From contig NZ_CCDL010000004.1 of assembly GCF_000724085.1 (NCBI RefSeq), positions 186,001-250,000 of the forward strand: a DNA stretch of 64,000 nucleotides, in the 5' to 3' direction. Below are positions 37,765 to 46,904 of this stretch, in pieces (positions within the stretch are counted from its first letter, which is position 1; each line of letters opens with the position of its first letter). Under the pieces are notes generated by a model, which was given only the letters and a program-made list of their open reading frames with translations, did not search any database and had not been told where the DNA came from. Position numbers and translations under genes: made by a program. The DNA is from Oceanobacillus manasiensis. GTDB taxonomy: Bacteria > Bacillota > Bacilli > Bacillales > Amphibacillaceae.

Positions 37765-37981
37765 CTTGTATCTTAGTTGTATATAGTTTTACCTCCAACA
37801 AACAACGGTTTTAGGTTGTATTAGTGCGTGAAGAAATATATGCAGTATGTTCAAAAATTCTGATCCCATTTTACCTTAATATTGTACGTTGTAGTTGTAA
37901 GCCCCTTTCTTTAATCGAATGGGCAAATATTAATTTATTTTCTTGCTCCATATTTTAATCATTTATCATTTCCTATATCTT

Positions 37982-39223
37982 CTAAAGACCTTGCCTACTA
38001 TTTTCAATCGAACCTGAAACAATTTCTCCTTTGTACATCGTAAGTACTCGTCTCGATCTCCTCGCGATTGCTTCCGCAGAACAAGTGGCGTCAACTAGTA
38101 TAATGCTTGCATCGTCTCCAATATTTGGCCAAGCTTGTTCACCTTGATGATTAAGCGGTGTTTTGCCATCGGTAATAAAAGATAGCGTTTGCGCTAATGA
38201 TCGTTCATCTACCCATCCAGAAACTTCTGCTAAACGACTAGCACGTTCTAAAACATCTCCATTTCCAAATGGTGACCAAACATCAAAGATATTATCACAT
38301 CCAACGGCAACCGATGTGCCTTTTTCGCGTAATAGCCCAACTGGTGGAAACTGTCGATTAATCGGCACACTGGTAATAATGGTAATTCCTGCATCAGCCA
38401 ATAATTCAGCGATTTCATCTGCTTGAGAAAGTAAGATATCCCCGAGTCCAAATGCGTGGCTAATCGCCACCTTACCTTGCAGACCGGCTTCTTTTGTTAA
38501 CTGAGCCAATCTTTTCATCGTGAAAACTCCCAGATGATCTGAATCATGTAAATGTAAGTCGATTCCCGCATTTCCTTCAACAGCAAGTTCCACCATCTGT
38601 TGCAAAGAGGCTTCGATGTCGCCATCTACAGTAGCCGGATCAACACCTCCCACATAGTTTGCCCCTTGACGGAGGGCTTCACTGACTAAATTCTTAGCAT
38701 TCGAGCGTAATAAACCGTGTTGAGGAAATGCAACAATTTCATAAGATAATTTACCTTCAAATGTTTGCAAAGCTTTTTTAACCTCTTCCAAATTCTTTAA
38801 CCCAACCTCCGGATAAATGTCTACATGAGTTCGTACATGTGTCACACCGTATGTCAAATAATTATTAAGTAACTTTTCCGCACGTTCCTGTGTCGTTGTT
38901 TCCAAAGAAGGGAGGATTTTCTTCTCAATTTCAAAGCGTTCAAAGATACTATTAACAGGCGTTACTGCACGCCAGCGATCATCAAGTAATGTCTTATCCA
39001 AATGACAATGTTTTTCAATGATGGACGGAAGCATCAGCAACCCCTTTACATCTTTTTTTGGCAGATCATCTGTGATTGGTTCAGAGGCAGGTATGATTTT
39101 CGAAATCTTCCCGCCATCAATCAATAGATGAAAACGTTCAGTATTTGTACCTATTACAACACCATTATTATTTTGATACCCGGTTTCTAATGTCGTATTT
39201 GTTAACCAAAAGGCAGTACTCAT
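37982..39223 (-). CDS. Cytosine deaminase-like amidohydrolase, copy 2
   Basis: Metal-dependent hydrolase of the CodA/AtzC group of the amidohydrolase superfamily. Motifs: KHCHLDKTLL (about 70) holds the metal ligands, RTHVDIYPE near 125, FPQHGLL near 160, LHLHDSDHLG near 208, ISHAFGLG near 238 and GCDNIFDVWSPFGNGD near 290, which supplies the catalytic Asp. The ATG at 39223 follows GAAAGGA by 8 nt; the open frame reaches farther up but overlaps the preceding gene. 413 residues. It lies 25 nt after its paralogue and divergent from a LysR gene. Substrate unknown; a cyclic amidine or pyrimidine is a reasonable guess. Confidence 0.82.
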   Translation of the reverse strand: MSTAFWLTNTTLETGYQNNNGVVIGTNTERFHLLIDGGKISKIIPASEPITDDLPKKDVKGLLMLPSIIEKHCHLDKTLLDDRWRAVTPVNSIFERFEIEKKILPSLETTTQERAEKLLNNYLTYGVTHVRTHVDIYPEVGLKNLEEVKKALQTFEGKLSYEIVAFPQHGLLRSNAKNLVSEALRQGANYVGGVDPATVDGDIEASLQQMVELAVEGNAGIDLHLHDSDHLGVFTMKRLAQLTKEAGLQGKVAISHAFGLGDILLSQADEIAELLADAGITIITSVPINRQFPPVGLLREKGTSVAVGCDNIFDVWSPFGNGDVLERASRLAEVSGWVDERSLAQTLSFITDGKTPLNHQGEQAWPNIGDDASIILVDATCSAEAIARRSRRVLTMYKGEIVSGSIENSRQGL

Positions 39224-39248
39224 ATGATCAGTCCTTTCTATGTTTAAT

Positions 39249-40472
39249 TTACAATGTTCCAACAACTAAATTTCCCTTAAAGAAAACAGCCATTCTACTT
39301 GCACTCCTTGCTACAGCTTCCGACGAACAGCTCGCATCAACAAAAACGAAATCTGCATCGTCTCCTACATGTGGCCAAATCCATTGACCAGCCGCATTTA
39401 AAGTTGTGACACCACCTGTAATATAACGTAAGGTTTGTCCAAGTGAAAATTCATCACTTAGCCTAAAACGTTCCGCTAATATCCCCACTTTTTCCAAACT
39501 GTCGCCTTTTCCAAATGGTGACCAGTGATCCGTGATGCTATCATCACCAAGGGATACCTCAACCCCTTTTTTCTGTAAGAGAGGAATCGGGATCGTCTTT
39601 CCAATGGGAACCGATGAAGTAATGGAAATACCTTGATGAACAAGCATCTCTGCAACCTCATTTGCTTCCTCAAGTGAGATGTCAGCGAGTGCTAATGCAT
39701 GGCTAATGGTCACTCTTCCTTGCCACCCTGCTTCCTCAGTCAAAGCTGCTAATCGTTTAAACGTAAAAATTCCAAGATGTCCTGGATCATGTATATGAAG
39801 ATCAATATTTGCATTAGCTTCTACAGCTAATTCCATTACCGTTTGTAATGATTTTTCAATATTCCCGTCAATGGTTGCAGGATCAACCCCCCCCACTAAG
39901 GAAGCGCCGTTTTGCAGTGCCTCCCTAACAAGTGAAACAGACTGACTTCGTAATAATCCATGCTGAGGAAAAGCGACAATTTCGACAGAAGCCTTTCCTT
40001 TATATGCTTCCACCGCTTGTAAAGTTGCCTCCAGATTTTTTAATCCGATAACAGGATCAACATTGCAATGTGTACGAATGTGCGTTGAACCCGCACGCAA
40101 CAACAAATCAAGTAAATTTTTTGCTCTTTCTTCGGCAACAGTCAGCTGGCGTGGGAGTAATTTTTCCTCTTCTTTCAACCGTGTGATAATACCTTTGGAT
40201 GGAATCGTTGGCGCTTTCCAAGGGCCACTATAGTATGTTTTATCAAGATGAATGTGCATATCCCTAAATGATGGGAGCATTAAATAATTATTTGCATCCT
40301 GCTTAGGTAAATCCGTTATTAAAAGTTTATCGGCGGGGACAATTTCCTTTATCGTTCTATCTTCAATCCGCACATGAAATTGTTCTGTTTTTGTTCCGGC
40401 TACTGACCCATTTTCATATTGGTAACCCGTTTCTAATCTAACATTGGTTAACCAATAAGTTTTATCTGCCAT
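39249..40472 (-). CDS. Cytosine deaminase-like amidohydrolase, copy 1
   Basis: Paralogue of the next gene, with the same motif series: DMHIHLDKTYY near 70, RTHCNVDPVIG near 125, FPQHGLLRSQ near 160, LHIHDPGHLG near 208, ISHALALADI near 238 and LGDDSITDHWSPFGKGD near 290. The ATG at 40472 has AGGAGG 8 nt before it; the ATG two codons upstream is too close. 407 residues. First gene of a two-gene operon divergent from a LysR-type gene, whose product probably controls it. The duplicated enzymes may act on related substrates or form a heteromer. Confidence 0.82.
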   Translation of the reverse strand: MADKTYWLTNVRLETGYQYENGSVAGTKTEQFHVRIEDRTIKEIVPADKLLITDLPKQDANNYLMLPSFRDMHIHLDKTYYSGPWKAPTIPSKGIITRLKEEEKLLPRQLTVAEERAKNLLDLLLRAGSTHIRTHCNVDPVIGLKNLEATLQAVEAYKGKASVEIVAFPQHGLLRSQSVSLVREALQNGASLVGGVDPATIDGNIEKSLQTVMELAVEANANIDLHIHDPGHLGIFTFKRLAALTEEAGWQGRVTISHALALADISLEEANEVAEMLVHQGISITSSVPIGKTIPIPLLQKKGVEVSLGDDSITDHWSPFGKGDSLEKVGILAERFRLSDEFSLGQTLRYITGGVTTLNAAGQWIWPHVGDDADFVFVDASCSSEAVARSASRMAVFFKGNLVVGTL

Positions 40473-40558
40473 GTCCATTTCCTCCTAAAACTATGATTTT
40501 TCAACGTATTATTATGTCAATCATTTAATTCATTCCAGCGTTGGTACACCTTAATACT

Positions 40559-40902
40559 TTATTCATCTGGTTGTTGAACCATAGGCAATCGGCGGCCTTT
40601 AATCGGCTTACAGTATTCATCATAGAATGTTTCAAGTTCAAAGTATTTGCGATCCACAGTGTCTGTCTTATGAGTATGGGTCGCTGCCATTACAGCTGTC
40701 TTCCCGTATCCATTCGTTGATTGATATCTGCTCCATTTTTAAGGGAATTCAGAACTTTTTTAGTGTCACCACGTTCTGCTGAGTCGATTAATTGTTGATT
40801 CATTGTGTTTCCTTCCTTCTTTCCCAAGATTCAGGAGTTGTTTGACATGCGGTAAGCGAAAAAACAAACAGCAGAAATTAAAAACAATCGCCACACCTTC
40901 AT
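40559..40902 (-). pseudogene. Decayed ankyrin-repeat lipoprotein gene
   Basis: Read across three frames, the minus strand still spells a lipoprotein: MKVWRLFLISAV from 40902, then (shifted within a run of T) the lipobox LTACQTTPESWERRKE, then (shifted again) MNQQLIDSAERGDTKKVL and SLKNGADINQ from 40803, then NGYGKTAVMAATHTHKTDT in a third frame. The ankyrin repeats then jump to an unrelated-looking end, KYFELETFYDEYCKPIKG. At least three frameshifts and one deletion are needed to explain it. AAGGAAGG before the 40803 ATG supports former expression. Confidence 0.6.
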
Positions 40903-41016
40903 AGCTTCTTTTCTCATCTTTATAAATATGTTATCATGAGGGTTTATATATGGAAAATATTAAAAAAGTAAATTTCACTTAGGTTTTTCATATACTTAGA
41001 AAGGAGGGTTTTTTCG

Positions 41017-41922
41017 ATGGATATAAAACAGCTACGATACTTTATAGCAATTGTTGAAGAAAGGAAAATTTCTGCCGCTGCCAAACGTCTTCATATTTCC
41101 CAACCGCCATTAAGTCAACAGCTGAAATCAATGGAAGAGGAACTTGGCTCCAAGTTAGTAGAAAGAAGTGGGAAATACTTTGAAGTAACTGAGGCGGGAA
41201 AAACGTTATATAAATATGCCTTGCAGATGACGCAATTAATGGAAGAAACCAAAGTAGAGGTAAAAGAAGTAGGGGCTGGCGTAAGCGGAACACTGATGAT
41301 CGGTGTTAACACCTTTTCTGTCACTAACCTTTCTAAAATCATCCAACAATTTCAAGAAAAATACCCTAAAGTTACCTATAAAATTCAACAAAATGAATCA
41401 TCGATTCTCTGCCGACTCGTGAGAGATAGAGCCGTAGAATTGGCATTTATACGATTACCACTTGAATTAGATGATTTTTCAGTCCTTCATCTCTATACAG
41501 AACCGTTTTATTTTATTACATCCAAAAAGCAGAAATCAATCAACCATGATGTTTCACTTGATGAAATTCAAAACTACCCACTCCTATTACCAAGTACAGA
41601 GGGATTAGGTGTTCATTATTTAATTTTAGAAGCTTTTTCCCGGTTTCAATTACATCCTCACATCATCGGTGAGTGTTCCGATATTACGCTTTTATTAGAT
41701 TTAGTTTCGGCCAACTTTAGCGCATCTATTGTTCCAGAAACAGTACTTAAACAGCATAAAGAATATCCTATACATGCCCACAGAATCTCCGATACCAAGT
41801 TTTCTACCCCAATTGGTTTGATATGGCTAAAAAATCATAGCTTATCTAGGGCTGCTCAGAACTTTATCGAGTTTTTCAAGGAGGGAGGAATATCGAACCA
41901 TAATACGGCTTTCCCAAAATAA
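41017..41922 (+). CDS. LysR-family transcriptional regulator
   Basis: 301-residue regulator. The N-terminal winged helix-turn-helix (about 1-60) reads RYFIAIVEERKISAAAKRL and HISQPPLSQQLKSMEEELG (in outline). A linker helix follows, and the effector-binding domain starts near 90 (GTLMIGVNTFSVTNL). It is divergently placed from the two amidohydrolase genes, the usual arrangement for a LysR protein and its target operon. The ATG follows AAAGGAGGG. Ligand unknown. Confidence 0.9.
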   Translation: MDIKQLRYFIAIVEERKISAAAKRLHISQPPLSQQLKSMEEELGSKLVERSGKYFEVTEAGKTLYKYALQMTQLMEETKVEVKEVGAGVSGTLMIGVNTFSVTNLSKIIQQFQEKYPKVTYKIQQNESSILCRLVRDRAVELAFIRLPLELDDFSVLHLYTEPFYFITSKKQKSINHDVSLDEIQNYPLLLPSTEGLGVHYLILEAFSRFQLHPHIIGECSDITLLLDLVSANFSASIVPETVLKQHKEYPIHAHRISDTKFSTPIGLIWLKNHSLSRAAQNFIEFFKEGGISNHNTAFPK

Positions 41923-41928
41923 ACAATC

Positions 41929-42120
41929 TTATATTATCTTAGCGATTCTTTCAATATCCTCTTCTAATTCAAAACCAAAGATATCGAAGTTTTCAATCAT
42001 TCTTTCCTTATGAACAACTTCAGAAACGCAATGCCCCCTCTTTGTGTCAACCATCGCAGAATAACCTGAGCAATGGATTTATTATACCTTTCGAATATTG
42101 CTACCTTTATGCTACAAAAA
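41929..42120 (-). pseudogene. 3' remnant of an aldo/keto reductase gene
   Basis: The minus strand encodes the C-terminal end of an aldo/keto reductase in two frames: ERYNKSIAQVILRWLTQRGGIA, written here as ERYNKSIAQVIL and RWLTQRGGIA, then a frame change and VVHKERMIENFDIFGFE with LEEDIERIAKII before the stop. The upstream two thirds of the gene are gone. No start or ribosome binding site. Confidence 0.65.
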
Positions 42121-42731
42121 TATAAGATCGTTACCATTACCGATGGAATCAAGTAAGACAGGAAATTGCAGAAAAAAATTAATTCATTTTAGAAATCAGT
42201 TAATTATATCCAATTCTATGTTAAAATAATATAAAAATCGTAATAACAATTTAATGGATATCTCCAATTTTGGATATTCTTTTAAGATCAATAATTTAAG
42301 TTCATAACTATAAAAAAATATAAGGATGGTTAGTGGTCATTAAATGATTTAAGTATTTATAATACGGATTATAAATACTTAGCTTCTTTATTGATAGCTA
42401 AAGTGTAAATAGTAACCTACCATATTTTTAGTGACCATTTGCTAGCATTATTACATAGAATATCGGCACCGATATACTTATAGAGGATATTAAAACAATT
42501 TATTGTATAAGTTTAATAATTATAGAGAGCAAATCAATTATTAAATTTGTATATTAATTGATCAAGGTCTTTTAAATATGTCTGCATTTTTGTAGATTTA
42601 GTATAAAGTTTGATCAAAACAGGTCCATTCCTTGTGAAGTATTATACATTTTTTTAAATGATTATTTTCTATCGTTTCTTTTCCGGAATTGTGCCAATTA
42701 ATTAAAAAACTATTCCAACGATTTTATTTTA
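42121..42731. other. A/T-rich non-coding stretch with one strong palindrome
   Basis: No coding sequence seen on either strand. At 42351-42380 the 13-bp arms AAGTATTTATAAT and ATTATAAATACTT flank ACGG. The near-repeats AGTGGTCATT (42332-42341) and AGTGACCATT lie on both sides of it. No ribosomal site, tRNA or known RNA is recognisable. It marks the border between backbone-like genes and the restriction island. Confidence 0.5.
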
Positions 42732-43418
42732 TTAATCTACTCCTTTGTTTTGTATTATTTTCCCTAAGTTTCTATGTAATAATTCAGCTTCATAAGATTC
42801 TTTGAACATAACCAAGATTTTTTCTTGATTATCTATTTCATTTTCTAATCGTATAAGCAGTCTATTCTTAGATAAAAGCTTTTTATATTTTTCTTTAGAA
42901 ATGTTTATAGCTAAGAAGACCCCTTTTTTATATTCATATCTGCTAACGAATTGATCTATTTTCTTAATGTCATCTTACATGCTCTTTTCATTTAAATTAG
43001 GATTCGCTTTGACTTCTATAATTAAGTTTTGATGAAAAACAGTGTTTGGTTCGTGAATGAGAAAGTCAGGAATATACCTTCCTTCTAATTTAGAAATACC
43101 CATTAAATCCTCTACTTCATCACTTATTTGTTTCTTTTGAAGCTCGGCTTGCAAAATCACTTTCTTATCTAAATCTCCCAGCCCTTTTTCTAAGACTTTT
43201 CGTAACTGATGGTAAAGCTCGTAGCAGAAGACCCGCTCATGGTGTTTACTGAGATGTGGGATTATTGTTTCCTCTAGTTGCTCTTTTGTAGGATACAGTT
43301 CAGCCCCATTAATCATCGATTGAATCGACTCTTTATTCCCGTAATATTCGTTTTTGACTTTACCTATAGCTCTTCTCAAAAATTTTATATAATCATTAAC
43401 TTCCAGTTCCTTCCTCAT
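42732..43418 (-). pseudogene. PD-(D/E)XK nuclease-like gene interrupted by an in-frame TAA
   Basis: The frame runs from the ATG at 43418 (GGGAGGGTGG upstream) to a TAA at 42975-42977 and then continues in the same frame without further interruption to TAA at 42732. The joined product is about 228 codons. The first part has YIPDFLIHEP and NLIIEVKANP (about 120-145), a PD...ExK nuclease core. The part after the stop, DDIKKIDQFVSRYEYKKGVF and so on, looks like the natural C-terminal helices. The TAA is a single nonsense change or a readthrough site. The gene stands beside a restriction-modification locus, so a defence role is plausible. Confidence 0.7.
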
Positions 43419-43524
43419 ATTCCACCCTCCCAAAGTCATCGGTTTGATTTACCTTCCTTTTCATCATTAATTTTAGACATAACTGTCGTCAATTTGCTAT
43501 AGTTGGTCCAATTTATCTAACATT

Positions 43525-43845
43525 TCAGTCTTGGTTGGAATGCTCAACCTGATTTGCTACTTCATGTATACTCATCGCCTTATTAATAGCATTCGTACTA
43601 AACAAATGACGCAAAACGTGAGTTGAAATCTTTTTACCTACCTTTGAATATTTCTGAAATGCTGTATTTACAACGATTCATCAAGACGTCTTTTTTGATT
43701 AGTTGGAAATAAATTTACTACCTATCTCTTCTTTCTTTAAACCAGGATTGTAAATCAATCTTAACTTTCTTGTTATATAAACTATTCTTGATTTATCACC
43801 TTTTCTATCTCTTACTATTATTTCTCTTGTAACAAGGTGAACGTC
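43525..43845 (-). pseudogene. Relic of a XerC/D-type tyrosine recombinase
   Basis: C-terminal catalytic-domain remains in two pieces: DVHLVTREIIVRDRKGDKSR with IVYITRKL from 43845, then after frame damage FQKYSKVGKKISTHVLRHLF and IHEVANQVEHSNQD ending at 43525. HVLRH holds the conserved His and second Arg of the active site. The catalytic Tyr segment and the N-terminal half are missing. It lies immediately downstream of the specificity-subunit gene of the restriction system. Confidence 0.7.
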
Positions 43846-43993
43846 ATCTTACACTCCCCCTATAATCCATCCCTCCTAACACTCCTAGCCAGTAGGCTAC
43901 CCTATAGTCAAACGCGCTATTTGTCAGCTAATGCTTCCCAGCTCTACGGCACATTCTGAACTTTCACCCTATAGATGTAGGTGCTGCCATTCG

Positions 43994-44030
43994 CAAAAAA
44001 GAAGCGAACCATTACAGTTCTGCTTCTTTT
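43994..44030 (-). terminator. Terminator of the restriction-modification operon
   Basis: AGAAGCAGAAC pairs with GTTCGCTTCT on the minus strand, followed by a TTTTTTG tract. The stop codon of the specificity gene (44012) is inside the hairpin. Confidence 0.8.
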
Positions 44031-45091
44031 CCTGCTGTTATTTCAATTATCTTGTTTTCGACTCGCTTCATATATTGCTCCATAAACTCATAATCTGGAT
44101 CATTTTTACTATTTACCGGAAGCATGATTTTTTCACGTTTAATTCGGGCATCGTTAATCTCACGATTAAACGAATACTTGCCAGATTGCTTTTCAATGCA
44201 TACTGATAAAAAGAGATAATGATACTTATTAAATTGTGTGTTTTTAAGAACTGTAACATGATCAGATGCAATGAATATAGTGGGTTGGAAAAAGGAACTC
44301 CCAACGCTACCGCTATTTGCGAGAGTTAAAGCATTTTTAAACTTCCGAACTCCATTTTTATTTGAAATGAAATTATCGACTCCGTTATTTAACATACTGG
44401 AGGAAACGTATGGTATTAATCCTGTTTTCTGTCTTGCTTTTGTTAACCTTTTCCCTCGTTTAATAGTATCAAAGACTTGATTAAGATAAAATTCCTTCCA
44501 ATCCAAGTCTCCTAAATCACGATTGTCAATAATAGGATTTAAGTCAAGGGATTTCCATTTATCTCTAACTTGAGCAATCCTGAAAACAGAATGTTGTTCC
44601 ATAAGTTCCCAAGACGGGCTATCATTTTCATTTACAGGTAGCATAATTTTTGATCTTTTAATTCTTTTAGGTCTCCATTTATTTGCATATTTGAAGGGTG
44701 CTCCACTTTTTTATATTAAAGGGATTAAGAACATTGCAATCTCAAATGATAAAGGGTGATCCTTAAGATAAATAGGGGTAACATCATGACTACACGTGAA
44801 GGGGTGCTCTTGATAGTAAGCTTTTCCTACTGCAGTACCATTATTAACAATTGTAATGCAATTACCACGGAATATCCTTTTCCTTATATCCTTGGAGCTT
44901 TTATTTCCTACTTTATCGTAAGTATTTATAATATTTTCACTTACAAACCCGGTTACAGCATTATTAAATAAAGATGCTCCTAAAAAAGGTATTTCTCCCC
45001 CATCAAAAGGCGGTTTTTTATTATAATAGCCATCCCTTATTTCAAAAATATCGGTAAATAAAAACTCTTTCCATATTGTCTTATTCTTCAT
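44012..45091 (-). pseudogene. BcgI-like specificity subunit gene with an in-frame TAA
   Basis: DNA-recognition subunit of the restriction-modification pair. It starts at ATG 45091 (AAGGAG upstream), overlapping the end of the modification gene by 11 nt. The frame is broken once, by TAA at 44711-44713, and otherwise runs to 44012: 359 codons in all, close to the 341 of BcgI B. There are two target-recognition halves; each ends in the repeated block KIMLPVN followed by an MEQ helix (near 150 and 335). The segment right after the stop, KSGAPFKYANKWRPKR, is clearly coding. Unless the stop is read through, only a 126-residue piece of the first half would be made. Confidence 0.78.
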
Positions 45092-46904
45092 CTTCGGTTT
45101 CTCCTTCTTCGTCAAAAAGGTATCCCCGGTTATGTGCATTCATATTGAAAGAAAAAGTTAAGTAATCAGCTATAGCACTTTCAAATTCTTCTTCAGTCGG
45201 TATTTCATCATTAAAATAAAAAAAACTATGCAACCATTCATCTGTATCTTTAACGGTGGTTTTTACAATAAAAGAGGTTCCATCATCTTCAAAATTAACG
45301 AAAGATACCCTTTTCTTCTCTGGGTGTTTGATACCAGCTGTAAAAACAGCGATACATGGATTAACTCCTACCCCATGGAAGGTATCAGTATTTAAAGTAA
45401 TAACTGTTTCTAATGTATGATTTTCTAAAATTTGTTTCTTTCTATCTTTGTCATGTCGATTTTTTCCAACCATTGTAGACTGAGGAATAATCGCGCACAG
45501 TTTTCCACCTACAACAAGCATATCCAATGCGTGTTGTATGAAACTTAGTTCTGATAAGTGCTGTGTTTGATCATTCTTAGCCTGAGAATATGGTGGATTC
45601 ATTAGAATCTTGTTAATCTTGTGACCCTTCATAATACTACTATCAAAAGTTAAGCTATTATCTCTGATGAGGTTACTTTTTCCGTCACCTCGAAGTATCA
45701 TGTTTGTTGTTGCGATAGTGAATAATTTTTGTTGGATCTCAATGCCATATAGACGGTTTTGTTTAATATCCTGTCGATCAACATCATTTTCAGCTTGTCT
45801 AAGCATACGGTTCATGGCACTGATTAGAAAAGCTCCAGTTCCACAGGCCGGATCCAAAACATAATCGGATTTATTTATCTCAATTAGTTCTGTCATTAAG
45901 GAGGTAATGTGTCTCGGTGTTAACACGATGCCTAAAGAGTTCCCATCATTGCCGCCATATTTTACAAGTTCACCATAGAAATTCCCTAGAATATCAAAAT
46001 CTGTATTGCTCTTGATTTTGTCCATAATTTCAGCTTCGAGTGTCGTCGCAAAAAACTTGAGTGGGGTCATTTCAAGATTAGCGTTCACTGTGTTTAATGT
46101 CACATCTCTCTGTATGAAAGTGAACTGATCTAGCATTTCTCCTACCTTTGCATATGGAACGATTCCTGCATTTTCTAAGTATACTTTTACTGAGCCGAAG
46201 ATAATTTCTCCGTCAGATCCTCCCACACGATTTGAACCAGTCAATTGTTTCAAGGAAAACGTTGGTTCTTCTAAAGCTAGCAAAATTGCCGAAACAACGG
46301 TTGCCTTCTTCTCACCTTCCAGTTGTCCATAATTTCGAAGGTCTTCATGCATGTCTGCCGCTATCTTATTTACTTCTCTTAGTTCCCGTTCCTCTCTTGG
46401 TAGCTCACCTAATACTGCAACCTTATAAAATTCGTCGACAATTTCTGGCGCCAAATCCTCAAGACTTTTCATGTCAGGAAGTTCTTTGATACCGTTCTCT
46501 GAAACAAAGTAGGGTTTTATTTGATAATGTACGTTATCGCCGCCAACTCCTATAGCTATGACCTCTTTATAAGAATTAGTTTTTTCTATGATATGTCTTG
46601 CATAGTGGATCGCTCCGTTAACGGCATAATCTCGTCTGAAGGGAAAGTCTGTATCGATTATTCCCTCGTCGTTTTTATATTCTAATTTATCTAAGGCAAG
46701 CTTGTCCTCCACGATAATTAAATAATCACCAGAGAAAAAAATAAATTCAGGCTTTCCAACACCTGCCTGTGTTTTTGATTTGCTCGCATTTTTTAATTCC
46801 TGTTTTATTTGAACATTTGATGATCCTTGTTCCTCATATGTAACACCGATACCTTCAATAAATCTTCTTACTAATTGATCTGTGCTAGTTTTTTCGTTCA
46901 ACAT
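45081..46904 (-). CDS. Fused endonuclease/N6-adenine methyltransferase (BcgI-A-like, Type IIB/IIG)
   Basis: 607-residue restriction-modification polypeptide. An N-terminal nuclease-like region has PEFIFFSGDYLIIVEDK (residues 52-68): Glu53 and the EDK triad fit a PD-(D/E)XK site. The methyltransferase domain carries the SAM-binding DPACGTGAFLIS (about 355) and the catalytic NPPYSQ (about 436), the N6-adenine (gamma) type. Size, domain order and partner match the A subunit of BcgI-type systems, which cut on both sides of a bipartite site. The companion specificity gene is interrupted, so the system may be inactive. A classical HsdM role is the alternative, but no hsdR is nearby. Confidence 0.85.
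   Translation of the reverse strand: MLNEKTSTDQLVRRFIEGIGVTYEEQGSSNVQIKQELKNASKSKTQAGVGKPEFIFFSGDYLIIVEDKLALDKLEYKNDEGIIDTDFPFRRDYAVNGAIHYARHIIEKTNSYKEVIAIGVGGDNVHYQIKPYFVSENGIKELPDMKSLEDLAPEIVDEFYKVAVLGELPREERELREVNKIAADMHEDLRNYGQLEGEKKATVVSAILLALEEPTFSLKQLTGSNRVGGSDGEIIFGSVKVYLENAGIVPYAKVGEMLDQFTFIQRDVTLNTVNANLEMTPLKFFATTLEAEIMDKIKSNTDFDILGNFYGELVKYGGNDGNSLGIVLTPRHITSLMTELIEINKSDYVLDPACGTGAFLISAMNRMLRQAENDVDRQDIKQNRLYGIEIQQKLFTIATTNMILRGDGKSNLIRDNSLTFDSSIMKGHKINKILMNPPYSQAKNDQTQHLSELSFIQHALDMLVVGGKLCAIIPQSTMVGKNRHDKDRKKQILENHTLETVITLNTDTFHGVGVNPCIAVFTAGIKHPEKKRVSFVNFEDDGTSFIVKTTVKDTDEWLHSFFYFNDEIPTEEEFESAIADYLTFSFNMNAHNRGYLFDEEGETEDEE

Noticed and set aside
42236-42256. AATCGTAATAAC as a possible third Zur box
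   Set aside because: Only one half-site matches; the second arm is absent and no zinc gene follows.
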